Shown: positions 34,360-45,694, numbered from the stretch's first letter. The stretch is 64,000 bases of DNA from Nageia nagi (GCA_050084985.1 JBITNC010000001.1:23560001-23624000), one strand, 5' to 3'. Notes: generated from the sequence alone by a model not told the origin. Numbers and translations are program-made.

Positions 34360-34470
34360 TATATATTCTTCTACATTTTGCATACATGTCTATCATAAAA
34401 CTACGTTTGCATTGTGCATCTTATCGAACAATTTCCTAGGCCTTGTGTATTCTTATGGAATTTGCAATCT
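34360..34470 (+). repeat. Dispersed AT-rich repeat, copy 2; surrounding 34313-34616 has no gene
   Basis: CATACATGTCTATCATAAAA, GTTTGCATTGTGCATCTTAT, then AACAATTTCCTAGG, matching copies at 22115, 27941 and 37275. The flanking 34313-34616 is AT-rich with a repeated word (ATTTGAATATTAAATATACT) and no ORF. Confidence 0.6.
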
Positions 34471-34616
34471 ATGTTTGAATCTTCAATATATTTATGGGGT
34501 TTGAAGTCTATATTTACTATTTGAATATTAAATATACTTATGGGTTTTGCATCCATGTGGGCCAAACACTTTCAAAATTCCCCACATGCAAACTGAGAAA
34601 CTAATGCAATCATCAA

Positions 34617-36660
34617 GTCTTACCATGGATTTTTAAAGCTTAAAATTTTTGGTGATGAGACTACAAAAAGTGAATGACGTTGGATTTGTTAATTTATACA
34701 CTTTTGAAACATGTAGATCCATACTATAGGAACATGGATCTGCTAAAGTCTATTTTTTTGTCAAAATATAATAAAGAGAAGAATATTGAAAGTTTAGTAG
34801 AGAAATCTCTTAGAATTCTTGATTCTGATTATTTTTTGCATGAAAGTATTCCTAATGCATATTGGATACAAATTCAAAAAACTATGGGAACCAAATACCT
34901 TATTAACAACTGTTGTGAATATTTTTATTCATGTGATTATATGTAGGCCTTATGAGGTAATATTTGTAAACATGCATTGAAGACTAGAACACTTCTTAAA
35001 TCTAGATGGCCCATGAATAAGTTATTTGTTGTTGAATCTAGATTTTATTTGAACAATTTTTGTCCCGTTGAACATGTCTCTAAGGTCATGGAGCTTGATT
35101 TTCATAATGAGTCTCTTGTTGAATATTTTTTTGAGGTAATCAATCTTAATCAAAACTCCCAAGCAAGAAATAACCATATTGTACTTTCTCCAACCTGAAA
35201 ACACAAACTCAATGAATCTATTTCAATTTTTCTCAATAATTCACCTCAAACTACATGAACATCTAAGATACTTATATTTATAATTGCAAAGATGAATGAA
35301 AAACAAAACCAAACTAGTACTGATTATGAATTTACATTTGATAATGACCTATCATTGAGAAGGAGAAAGATTTGAATATCTCTATAGTATAAGAGCAAGA
35401 AAGGTGGATCACAAATTATTTTTATTGTTGATCTTAATGTTGATGCAAGGGAGTATGACTTCTATCACATTCCTACAATGAAAGAACATGGACGTCCATG
35501 TGGTCATCCACAAGTTTGAAAAGGTATGTTATGAATTATAAATAGTTTATATTATTATTTGTATGTTAATATTTACACTTATATATTTATTATATGTTTG
35601 GTGTTGCATATGATCAAACTACACATTCATGTTAGCATAAGATATCATTTCAAGGGGAATCATCATCCTTAATACCTTCAGTTGGTTGTCACGATGGTAA
35701 GTTACGATTAGTAATAGTTTTCATTTTATATGATTCATGTTATTGTTTATATTTCAATATTCATATTTATATATGTATTATTTTTTTGATATTCCAGATG
35801 ATCAAGCTACACAGTTATAATAGTGTAAGATTTGATTTGAAGGGATATCATCATCCTTGACACCTTCAATTGGTTTTCGAGATGGTAAGTTACAATTAGT
35901 AATAGTTTTTTTATATAATTCATGTTATTGTTTGTATGTTAATGTTCATATTTATATCTCTATTGTATTTTTGGTATTGTAGATGATCAGGCTACATAGT
36001 CATGTCGATGTAAGATATCATTTCAAGGGAAATCACCATCCTTGATACCTTTAATTGGTTGTCAAGATGGTAAGTTACGATTAGTAATACTTTCCCTTTC
36101 ATATGATTCATGTTATTGTTTGTATATCAATGTTCACATTTATATATCTATTTTATTTTTGGTGTTATAGATGATGAATCTACATAATCAAGTCAGTATA
36201 ATATGTCATTTGAAGGGGGATCATCATCCTTAATGTCTTTAATTGGTTGCCAAGATGGTAAGCTACAATTAGTAATAGTTTTTTATATGATTCATGTTAT
36301 TGTTTGTATGTCAATGTTCACACTTATATATTTATTTTATTTTTGGTATTGTAGATGATCAGGCTACACAACCATGTCGATGTAAGATATCATTTCAAGG
36401 AGAATCATCATCCTTGATACCTTCAACTTTGGTTGTTGAAATGGTAAGTTATGATTAGTAATATTTTCATCTTATATGATTCATGTTTTTATTTATATAT
36501 CAATTTTCACACTTATATCTCTATTATATTTTTGGTATTACAGATGATCAAGATATAGTCATGTTAGTGTAAGTTGTCATTTGAAGGGGAATCATCATTA
36601 TTGATACCTTCATATATAGTTAACTATCATGTTAATAAAACTCCAAATACTAAATACTAA
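34617..36660 (+). pseudogene. SWIM zinc-finger-like protein pseudogene ending in a tandem exon array
   Basis: A main exon (34674-35523; similarity begins near 34617) keeps one frame despite about seven TAG/TGA stops. HGFLKLKIFGDETTKSE, then IYTLLKHVDPYYRNM, then CEYFYSCDYM...GNICKHALK resembles a SWIM finger (CxCx(n)CxH), as in SWIM-family proteins and MULE-related transposases; the match is suggestive only. Near its end GRPCGHP may be a decayed AT-hook. The exon ends in phase 1 at an AAAAG|GTATGT donor. Six short exons follow: 35610-35696, 35798-35884, 35983-36069, 36171-36257, 36355-36443 and 36544-36660, the last ending in TAA. The introns (about 87-101 bp) mostly start GTAAG and end CAG or TAG. 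Host gene fragment or transposase pseudogene; I cannot decide. Confidence 0.5.
35524..36660 (+). repeat. Tandem repeat of about 186 bp comprising intron plus exon, six units
   Basis: The GATGGTAAG boundary recurs at 35693, 35881, 36066, 36254 and about 36440, spaced 188, 185, 188 and 186. Each unit is an intron-like GTAAGTTACGATTAGTAATA...TTTTTGGTATTGTAG followed by an 87-base coding-like block starting ATGATCAGGCTACA. Confidence 0.9.
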
Positions 36661-37274
36661 TATCCAATTTCCATATGTTTCATAAAGGTAATTGCTATAC
36701 TAACTTCTCATGTATCTATGTTCTCATATGGACTATAATGATGGATAATTCTTTGAACCTGAAATGGACATGCATGACACGTACTGCAAATATGAGCATG
36801 AATTTGTATTGGATGAAGATATTGGAATCATTTGCAATTTTTAGAAATTTTTTAAACAAGAAATCAACATTCTACCACTATTTGTGAACATGAACAAAAA
36901 AATAACAAGAAATTAAGTCTCGTTTTGTACAAGGTTACTGGACGGCCTTTCAAAACTCCAAAATTAATTTGTACTTTTTCATCATATAAATAAAATAAAT
37001 AAATAATGATATATTTATTTTTTATTGATCACCTCTAATTTGGTGTATGCTTTGATAACATTCAACAAGGTGAATTGTTCAACTACTACTATTATTTATT
37101 GCATTTGGTGCCTTCTTAATATTCCTATATTTTGCATAAATGTCTATGAGTGTTGTTATCATAATTATATGTGAAATAAACTCACCTCTAATTATTTATC
37201 AATAAAAGTAAATGCCTCATTTTAAAGCCATAAAATTTGCACATACAAAAAACATACGAAGAAAAAAATGCAGG
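36661..37274. other. AT-rich DNA without a gene between the SWIM-like pseudogene and Tat-C
   Basis: No supported ORF. The 70-codon ORF at 36675-36887 has no recognisable content. Nothing else seen. Confidence 0.55.
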
Positions 37275-37440
37275 TCATTCACAATGATAATTTTTAAAAT
37301 AATTGATATTATGCATACATGTTTTATCATGAAACTGTGTTTGCATCATATCGACAATCTCCTTTCCTAGATATTGTGTGTTCTTATACATTTTGTGCAC
37401 ACATATATATCACAGCATACATGTATATCATTGGAGCTCT
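37275..37440 (+). repeat. Dispersed AT-rich repeat, copy 3 (uninterrupted)
   Basis: CATTCACAATGATAATTTTT, GCATACATGTTTTATCATGA, TTTGCATCATATCGACAATC and ATACATTTTGTGCAC; the fullest copy, ending just before the Tat-C LTR. Confidence 0.6.
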
Positions 37441-37468
37441 GTATTTCATTGTAGTCAATGTAACTATG

Positions 37469-37619
37469 TGTTAACACTAAAAAAATACCTTTTTGGATAT
37501 TTGAAATAATTTATTTAATTTATTAAATAAATACTCTTTTCCATGTGCACTCTCGTCTACTTTTTATGTTTTGTGGTAACATGTCAGGTGGGTATTGGGC
37601 ATCATAATAAGCCTAAGGA
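37469..37619 (+). repeat. Tat-C 5' LTR, first part
   Basis: TGTTAACACTAAAAAAATAC to CATCATAATAAGCCTAAGGA matches the start of the 3' LTR (63411 on). Interrupted at AAGGA by element D. Confidence 0.85.
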
Positions 37620-38851
37620 TGATCCAAAATATGGATCCTTTCATGATTCAATATACTCGGATTCATTATGTTTAGTTTTTCTCCAGCTTCATGATGCTTT
37701 TCCAGATCAAGAGTCCGATACCGTATAAGTGAGATATGTGGTTTGGTAATTTATTAAAAAAAAATACAAAATAAAAAAAAAATAGAAAAGAAAATCAAAT
37801 ACTCAAAAAAATAAATTAAAATCCCAAAGGGGCAGCAATAATATTGTAAAAAAAAGTGTGGGAACCAGCGAGTTTTTCCAAGTACCCGCGTAGAGTGAGA
37901 AAATGACATGCAGGGTTTAGAGAGGCTTATGTGGTGCTATGTACAGGACGCGGCCAGCCGACATGGAGTATGTCGCTCTATGTGGGGGACATGGCAAACC
38001 GACGGGACCCACTGACCTGCAAAGTCTACCAACTAGTGACCACAGCCTGGAGAGAATGGGTGGGGCCCCTGTAAAACTTGCCATGTCACTGCAACAGCCT
38101 TTAGTGCGTCGACCCTCCCTTGATGGCCAGCCGAACCGCTTGTAGTCGTCAACCTTTTTCTTTTTGACTGAATGCTTGATTTGGTGTCGGCAAGTGGCGC
38201 CTATCGATTGTATCTGCCTCGTTTTGATATTTTGCATGGTTTGAAGGTCATTGGAATATTTTTATTGGTTTTCTCGTCTATTATTGGGCTGAGAATATTT
38301 GCAAGCTAGGGAATTTCTAGAGAACATATTTATTTGTGTTCAAAAGTTAATATTGGGAGATTGGTTTAACCAATTGAACTTAAAATTTTGATCAGAGGTA
38401 GATAAGCTTAATGGGTATCTGAAAATAGTATTTTTTGGTTACTTCTTATTGTAAAACATTACAAAATCGAGCTTATATTTTCTTATAAAAAAGACAATTT
38501 GGAAGTGTTTGGAGAGAAGAATTCTGGAGAGTTAGAGATCAATTTTATGTACGTTTCAAAGCTATGGTGTTTGTGTGAAAGTGAGAAGAGGTTTTGAAAG
38601 ACTATAGAGGTCATTGTAAATCATTTCACCCACTAATTGAAGAGAGCTTTTTTGTTGGATGTATCCCACATCGGATGAACTAGGGTAATTGAATTTTCTC
38701 TGTGGTGTGATTTTTTTTCTTCTCTGGTTTTGCACATGGTTCCAATTCTAATTCCCTAAATCTTTCTATTGTAAGCACTTAATTTAATTGAGTGTGATTT
38801 GATTCTCAAGAAGGATTAAAGTTTACATTTAATATTTTAAATTATGGATCA
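37620..38851 (+). repeat. 5' LTR of element D, 1232 bp
   Basis: Starts TGATCCAAAATATGGATCC and ends AAATTATGGATCA. It keeps CpG-rich words such as GGACGCGGCCAGCCGACATG near 37948 that are TG/CA in the 3' LTR. Small ORFs over this part (both strands) are not genes. Confidence 0.85.
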
Positions 38852-38855
38852 AGTT

Positions 38856-38867
38856 TGGTATCATAGC
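38856..38867 (+). promoter_or_regulatory. Primer binding site of element D (Met-tRNA type)
   Basis: TGGTATCATAGC lies four bases after the LTR end, one mismatch from TGGTATCAGAGC. Confidence 0.75.
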
Positions 38868-39035
38868 AATTATTTAATTGGATTTAACTTATTTTTACTA
38901 GTTTGTTGTTGGGTGTTTTGGAATTATTCTTGCATGAATACCAAATTACAGAGCAGGAAAGGAGAAGGGGATATTGTAAAAGGAGATCCAAAAATTGGTT
39001 TCAGGATTTGGTTGAAGAAGAAAAGAGAGCTAGCC

Positions 39036-39900
39036 ATGACCAATGAAGGTGGAGCTAATGTTGAAAAGCAACTTACAGATCTCACTATAATGTTTCAAAA
39101 AATGTCTCTACAATTTCAATATTTTCAAGAACAAAAATTAAAGAAAACTAAAGGTGAAATAAGTGAAGGTAATAATGAGAAACAAGAAAGCCCTTTTAAA
39201 AGTTTTCTTTTGAAATTAGAAGTTAAACTTGATTTACCTATGTTTACTAGTGAAGTAAATGCTAAGAAGTTAGATTATTGATAAAATAAATTGAAGTATA
39301 TTATAAAATACAACATATTATAGATGATGAGGATAAAATTCAATTAGCAATCATTAAAATGGATGGTTCAACACTTATTTGGCAGGAAAGACATCTTCAA
39401 AGTGAGAAAGAAATATCACTTCAGGCTTCCATTGCTACTCTGGATCATTTTGTACAAATGCTAAGAGATCAATTTTATCCATTGGGCTATTGATAAAAGG
39501 AAATTATAGAATAGCAATTTTTTTTTTCAAAACAAAGAATAAAGTGTGTAAGAGTACACTACAAAGTTTTGAAAAAGAGCTACAATGCTAGGTATTCATC
39601 TTAATTCTCAAGATACTCTTCTTAAGTATATTTGTGGTTTGCATAATTATTTAAGACATATATTATTGATATTTAATCCAACTAAATTGGATAATATTTG
39701 TGTTCAAGCTACACACTTAGAAGAAAAAAGAAAATTTGTAAGGGATGGAAATAAGAAAAATGCTTCTAAAAATAATTCTGAAAAGGATAAAAGGAAGGGG
39801 AAAGAAAAGGGAAAACTACTTCTATGGTTCAAAAAGAGAAATCTAAAGAACTATTTACTTATTGTAATACAAAGGATCATTTAGAGGCTAAGTGTTGAAA
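39036..39900 (+). pseudogene. gag: gag remnant of element D
   Basis: From ATG 39036 (MTNEGGANVEKQLTDLTIMF) a helical, Lys/Glu-rich N-terminal part runs to a stop at 39279. Capsid-like pieces follow in other frames: DEDKIQLAIIKMDGSTLIW, then LLKYICGLHNYLRHILLIFN in 39585-39884, a gag C-terminal motif of Ty3/gypsy elements. At least two frameshifts. A zinc knuckle is only hinted near 39850-39900. Confidence 0.7.
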
Positions 39901-40059
39901 ATTACATCCTGAACTATGCCCTCAGCCGAAATGGAAAGAAAAAAAAAAGTAGCCACTAGTACAAAAAAAGTAAAAGATGGTTATGATGTAGATGAGAAAA
40001 TGGCATGCATGGTTTTGCATGATACACATAATGCTGATGTGAAAAAGAAATAAATTGAA

Positions 40060-40400
40060 CTTTTTTATATGAAGGTAAAAGATAAGAAAACTAGAATTGA
40101 TACATTAATTGATCCTGGTTCCAAAGCTAATTTGATAGCAAAGGAATATGTAAGAACACTTGCACTCACTACTCAACCACAACCACATCCATATCCATTG
40201 GGATGCATTCATAAAAAATCCAAGTTAAAGGTGACTAAACAATGCAAATTGAAGTTTGAAATTAATAGGGAATTCATAGATGAAGTATTACTTGATGTTT
40301 TTCCTTTGGACATTGTGGGATTGTGCTAGGAAGTCCTTATCTATGGGATATAGATGATTTGTTCTATAGAAAGGAAAATAAATATAGACTCATTAAATAT
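40060..40400 (+). pseudogene. pol: Protease remnant of element D
   Basis: DTLIDPGSKANLIAKEYV carries the aspartic protease site with D-P-G-S in place of D-S/T-G-A. It continues DEVLLDVFPLDIVG and, one frame over, LGSPYLWD, the second structural motif. The Pro substitution and the frameshift near 40325 make it inactive. Confidence 0.7.
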
Positions 40401-40589
40401 GAAATTGAATATATGATTAGTGTTCATCGAAACAAGGTAAAAAATATTTCTTTGATTACTATAGGATAAGCAAAGAGATTTATTAATGTAGAAAAAATAT
40501 TTGCATTTCAATGGTGAGATCTGATCCTCACTACAAAGAAGAAGTTAAAGAGGTAATTTTTGAATTTGAGGGTTCATTTCAAATACTAA

Positions 40590-41340
40590 GGAACTTCCAC
40601 CTAAAAAATATATTCAACATGAATATCAATTACATCAAGATGTAGTACTTTCTAATATTGGCTTATATAGGCATTTTATCATGGAAAGTGAAGAAATTAA
40701 AAAACAAGGCAAGGAACTGTTAGATCAAGGAGCCATTCAATATAGCACTTCATCATGTGGTTCTCCTATTGTTATATTAATAAATAAAGATAAAACTTGG
40801 TGTATGTGTTTGGATTACATGGCATTAAACAAAATCATAGTAAACAATTGTTATGCATTACCATGCATTGCTTATTTAATGGACCAATTATAAAAAGCTA
40901 AACTTTTTACAAAACTTGATTTAAGAAGTGGTTATCATCAAGTGTGGGTTAGAGATGAGGATGTTTGAAAAAGTACTTTTAAAACTAAACACGAATTGTT
41001 TGAGTGGTTGGTTTTATCATTTGGTTTATGAAATGCTCCTGCTACTTTTATGAGAGTGATAAATGAAGTTTTGAGACCTTTTCTTGATAATTTTATTATA
41101 TATTCTTATTTATAGAAATTATTGGAATGATCATGTGATGCACATTCATAAGGTGTTTGAAATATTAAGGGAAGCTAAACTCTTTTTGAAAATGTTTAAG
41201 TGTGAGTTTGTTAGGAAAAGCTTAATCTATCTAGGCCACATTGTAGGTGGAGGTCAATTGAAGATAGATCCTACCAAAGTAGAGGTTGTTGTGCAATGGC
41301 CTACACCCACTAATGTGATAGAAATAAGGAGTTTTCTTTG
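40590..41340 (+). pseudogene. pol: Reverse transcriptase remnant of element D
   Basis: Palm and finger motifs: ELLDQGAIQYSTSSCGSPI, WCMCLDYMALNKIIVNNCYALP, FTKLDLRSGYHQVWVRDEDV, then WLVLSFGL and NAPATFMRVINEVLRPFLDN. The active-site box is deleted or garbled (FIIYSYL where YLDD is expected near 41095). The connection HVMHIHKVFEILREAKLFLK and LGHIVGGGQLKIDPTKVE is clear. Stops at 40891 and near 40966. Confidence 0.75.
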
Positions 41341-41935
41341 AGCTATGCAATATTAACATAAGTTTATTACTAAATTTATTTTATGGCTTCTCCACTCCAT
41401 GCTATTATAGGAAGGAATCATTGGTTTTAGTGGGGAGGGAAACAACAAAATGCTTTTGATTTTCTTAAAAGAAAAATTAGTAATGCTCCAGTACTTGTTT
41501 TTCCTAATCTTCAACAATCTTTTGAAATTGAAATTGATGCAAGTGATTATGCTATGGTGCAATTTGTTTTCAAGAAAGACATCAAGTTTGTTATCACTCT
41601 GAGATGTTTAATAGTGCAGTAGAAAAATATCCCACTTATGATAAATATTTATTTTTATTAGTTCAAAGTGTTAAAAAATAGAAATATTATTTGGTGGGTA
41701 AAAAGAAAATAATACATAGAGATCATCAACCCTTACAATATCTTCAATCATAATCTAAATTGTAACAATCAAGATATTTCTATTAGATGGTATGTTGAAA
41801 TAATTTCATTTGGTGATTAAGTATAAAAAGGATTCACAAAATAAGGTTGATGATATATTGTCTAGACCTCCTATTGTAGTAGTTGGTATAATATTGCAAA
41901 ATAGTTCTTTGATGTATAAAGGTTATAAAGAATAA
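41341..41935 (+). pseudogene. pol: RNase H remnant of element D
   Basis: KQQNAFDFLKRKISNAPVLV and FEIEIDASDYAM mark the domain start and first catalytic Asp. Later parts are shifted and stopped (for example near 41680 and 41760). Confidence 0.65.
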
Positions 41936-41939
41936 TATG

Positions 41940-43060
41940 TTAACGATCCTAATTTTCAAAGTATTATCATAGATTGAGTCATGGTGATGAAAATGGAAAT
42001 ATTGACTTTCACATGCATGATGGATTACTTTTTCATTTAGGTAAGCTTTGTATTCCTAATGGTGAGAGGAATGATATTATTAGGAAATCTCACACTTCTC
42101 ATATTTCATTTGGTATTGGAAAGACTCTTTCTAATTTGCAAATATATTGTTATTAGCCTAAAATGCAAGAAAATGTATCCATGTATATCAGAGGTTGTAT
42201 GCTATGCAGTGTTAGCAAACCCAATAATAGGAAGCTTGGCCTCTACATTTCATTGTTAGTTCCTACACAACCATGGGAAAGCATTTCCATGTATTTTATT
42301 AGTAGTTTTCCTATTTACAAGATAGAATATGATTATTTATATGTGGTTGTGGATTGATTCAATAAAATGTGTATTCTAATTCCATGTAAAAAGATTGTAA
42401 TAGGTCAAGAAGTAGATAATCTTTTCTTTACTTATGTGTGGATACATTTTGATCTTCCTACTTCCATTATTTCATATAAGGATTCTAGGTTTCTTATTAA
42501 ATTTTGGACTTCTTTGTGGGAAAGGATGGACACTAAGTTATAGAGGAGCACAACTTTTCATCCACTGATAGATGGGCAAACTGAAGTGGTAAACAGGAAA
42601 ATGGTACATATTTTACAAGGTTATTATAGTAAGCATCTTAAGACTTGGGATGAACATTTGAGTTATATACAACATGTATATAATTGATATTTACACTCTT
42701 CTACTAATAAATCTCTTTTTGAGATATGTTTTGGTTATTTTCTAAAGTCACCTTTCGATATGGATTTTGCTTCATCTAGTACAATGGAGATGCCATTCTT
42801 CATAATGAGGAGTGAGCTAAAAAAATTATTGAGAGGATAAAGTTGATTCATAAAAATATGTAAGAACAATTAGAGAAAAGTCAAGCTAAGTACAAGGAGA
42901 GGCATGATCATCATAGAGTGGATCATAAGTTTGATGTTGGGGATTAGATATAAATTCATCTTGGGAAGAAGAGACAACATGGTAAGGGGAAAAAGTTGAA
43001 ACCGATAAGGTATGGCCCATTCACTATTATGCATGAATTATTGATAATGAATTTTGGTTA
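41940..43060 (+). pseudogene. pol: Integrase remnant of element D
   Basis: The zinc region has HTSHISFGIGKTLSNLQIYC, then IRGCMLCSVSKPNNRKLGLY (C-x2-C kept). In the core, the first Asp of the usual MDF is MYF (WESISMYFISSFP). VVVD, then FNKMCILIPCKK, SYKDSRFL (second Asp) and HPLIDGQTEVVNRKMVHIL (Glu) are readable. C-terminal KLKPIRYGPFTI is present. Several stops. A family with this exact core is common among plant chromoviruses, but no chromodomain could be found downstream. Confidence 0.75.
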
Positions 43061-43401
43061 GACCTTCCATATTATATGCATATTTATTCCATTGTGATTA
43101 TTGATAATTTGAAGTTAATTGAACTAGTTTTGGTTGCAAATGATGTAGGGATTATGTTACCATCAGTTGAGGATTTAACCCATGAGCACATAAGTGTTTT
43201 TCTTAAGGATGTAGTATTGGAAAAGAAGAAAAGATCATCTTGAAGTGGTGAACATGAGGTGTTTCATATCAATGTAAAGGGCCAATAGCCACACCATTCC
43301 AAGTGGTATGCATTTGATGAAATGAGGGAGCTCTACCCTCACCTCATTCCATTATCCTAAATGATTTTGGGGTCAAAAGCTCTCTCTCAATGGGGAGGAA
43401 T
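43061..43401 (+). other. 3' internal non-coding part and PPT of element D
   Basis: Decayed tail with no domain. The PPT is ATGGGGAGGAA at 43391-43401, directly before the LTR. Confidence 0.6.
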
Positions 43402-45125
43402 GATCTAAAATTTGGATCCTCTCATTATTTAGTATACTTAGAATTTATTATGTTCAATTTATCTTCAAATTTGTGATGCTTTTTCTAGATCAAGAATTCA
43501 ATACTGTATGAGTGAGATATGTGGTTTCAAATTTTATGGTATTTTTATTAAAAAATAGAAAAAAATCAAATACTTAAAAAAATAAATTAAAATCCTAAAG
43601 AGGTGTTAGAATTTGTAATGAAATATTGTGAATATCTAAACTCCTTGTAAGTTCAATTAATCACTTAAAGGATATGTAGATACCTTAAGGGATTAATTGA
43701 ATTCTTTATTATGTGTGGACTTTGACCTAACCATGGGGTTAGTTGGTAGGTTAAAGTTAGGTCACACATTTATTGTAATTCCAACCTTACCCTTGGGTTA
43801 AAGGGAGGTTAGGGAGGTGCTCTCAAGCTATAAATAGAGGGCCTCTCCTCTTGTAAACACATCTAAGTTTTGGAGTAAGATTACTCTACTTGGTTGTGTA
43901 GGAGAGAGCAAGAGAATAGTTTTAAGAGAGGCATAGATTGAGAATAGAGAACTAGTTGTGGATGTACTCCCAAGGAGGGAGAAACCACATTATATTGGTT
44001 TCATATTGTGTGAATGATGTTCTTAGAATTGTAGATGATGAATGATTTAGCTTCCTAGTCTTGGACCTTGGGAATTAGATCTAGGCTAATTCCATCAAGG
44101 GGTAGTAAAAATATTGTAAAAAACGGTGTGGGAACTAGTGAGTCCTCCCAAGTACCTATGCAAAGTGAGAAAATGGCATGCAAGGTTTAGACAGGCTGAT
44201 GTGGTGCTATGTGGAGGATGTTGCCAACTGATGTGGAGTATGTCACTCTATGTGGAGGACATGGCCTACCAATGAGACCTGCTAACCTTATAAGTCTACC
44301 AACCAGTGACCATAGCCTAGAGAAAATGGGTAGGATCCCTATTACAATCACCATGTCATTGCAAAATCCACTAGTGGAATGGACCAATGGAAGGATTTGA
44401 CACTGACCCTCCCTTGAAAACCATTTTAATCACTTTTAGTTGCTCATCTTTTTCATTTTGACTACACAGTGCTTGCTTTGGTTTCTCCAAGTGGTGCCTA
44501 CCAGTTGGATCTACCTTATTTTGATATTTTGCATGTATTTGCATGGTTTAAAGGTGTTTGAAATATTTTTATTGGTGTTTTGGCCTATTATTGGGTTGAG
44601 AATATTTACAAGCCTAGGAATTTCTAGAGAGCATATTTGTTTGTATTCGAAATCCAATATTAGAAGATTGGCTTAACTATTTGATCCTAAATTTGAACTA
44701 GAGGTAGATAAACCTAATGGGTATCTAAAATAATATTTTTATGGTTACTTATTATTGTAAAACACTCCAAAATTGAGCTTGTATTTTCTTATAAAAAGAG
44801 GCAATTTGGAAGTGTTCAGGGAGAAGAATTATGGAGACTTGGAGATTAGTTTTCTATGTGTTTCAGAGCTATAGTGTTTTTGTGAAAGTGAGAAGAGGTG
44901 CTAAAGGACTGTAGAGGTTATTGTACATCATTTCACCCATTTATTGAAGAGAGCTTTTATTGCTAGATGTAGCCTAGATCAAGTGAACTAGGGTAATTGG
45001 ATTATTTCTATGTGGTGTGATTTTTGTTTCCTCTCTACTTTTGCACATGGTTCCAATTCTAATTCTCTAAATCTTCTAGTTGTAAGCACTTAAAGTTTAA
45101 ATTTAATCTTTTAAATTATAAATCA
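43402..45125 (+). repeat. 3' LTR of element D, enlarged by a solo LTR
   Basis: Starts TGATCTAAAATTTGGATCC and ends AAATTATAAATCA. The 1724-bp length drops to about 1225 when the 494-bp insertion and its TSD are removed, matching the 5' LTR. Its CpG sites are largely TpG/CpA compared with the 5' LTR. Confidence 0.85.
43604..44097 (+). mobile_element. Solo copia-type LTR inside the 3' LTR of element D
   Basis: TGTTAGAATTTG...AATTCCATCA, flanked by AGAGG (43599-43603) and AGGGG (44098-44102), a 5-bp TSD with one change. TATAAATAG sits at 43829-43837. It is related to the copia LTR at 55338 (same termini, shared GTGGATGTACTCC and GGAGTAAG words) but clearly diverged. Confidence 0.85.
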
Positions 45126-45694
45126 AAGAACGATCCCTAGCACTAGACCTATTGCCTATAAAGATGGAGGAGTTGTGCATGATCAAAGATATGACGTGAC
45201 ATGACATAATATCGAATCCTTATTAAGTTGAAATATACTTGTATGAATATTGAATGGTGTTTCTAAATTTTACCTATCATCTTTGGATTTTGTTATACAT
45301 TGAGCTTTGCATTCCTACGATCTTTCATCCCTTCACTATTGATATTCGACATATCAAAGGTGGGATGATGATATCATCTAAAAAAGTAAGGTATTCTAGA
45401 ATGGTAATTGGGTTTTATCATTGGGTTTCTAGCATTTTCACTAGGTTGAGGTTGGATTGGTGATTTCGTGTTTTAGAGAAGCTCATCATTTATCCTCTTT
45501 TGATCAAATTTTTCCTTCGTTCATTGTCACAAGTAAAGTATAAGTTTTTATCTTTCGTAAATCTAATTTTGATATCTTAAGATCAACTTAATCATTATCA
45601 TATTTTAGGTCATCAATTTCTTATTATTAATAGTTAATTGGTGAATTTAATGATTTTATAAATAACCTTAATTATTATTATTTCAGTTATAACA
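45126..45694 (+). repeat. Tat-C 5' LTR, second part
   Basis: Resumes after element D (GATCCCTAGCACTAGACCTA, compare GAGACTTAGCACTAGACCTA near 63560) and ends TCAGTTATAACA, roughly the inverse of TGTTAACA. The end is a best guess because the 3' LTR end is outside the window, and no clear primer site follows. Confidence 0.75.

Larger units (their letters stand above)
37620..45125 (+). mobile_element. Element D: complete Ty3/gypsy element inserted in the Tat-C 5' LTR
   Basis: LTR termini TGATCC...GGATCA form a 6-bp inverted repeat. Flanks AAGGA (37615-37619) and AAGAA (45126-45130) are a 5-bp TSD with one change, and removing the element rejoins the Tat-C LTR. The internal part carries decayed gag, protease, RT, RNase H and integrase in gypsy order. 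The LTRs differ at roughly one base in five over the first 125 by eye, so it is old. Confidence 0.85.

Noticed and set aside
34977-35204. Minus-strand 60-codon ORF opposite the SWIM-like exon
   Set aside because: The plus-strand frame continues coherently through this stretch in phase with the exon array; the minus ORF is incidental.
35524-36660. CRISPR-like or plain satellite array
   Set aside because: The repeats are about 186 bp in a plant context, and the internal boundaries behave as splice sites in a constant phase, so a tandem exon array explains more.
37917-38237. ORFs on both strands in a CpG-rich stretch as a small gene
   Set aside because: They lie inside the 5' LTR of element D and are not kept in its 3' LTR.
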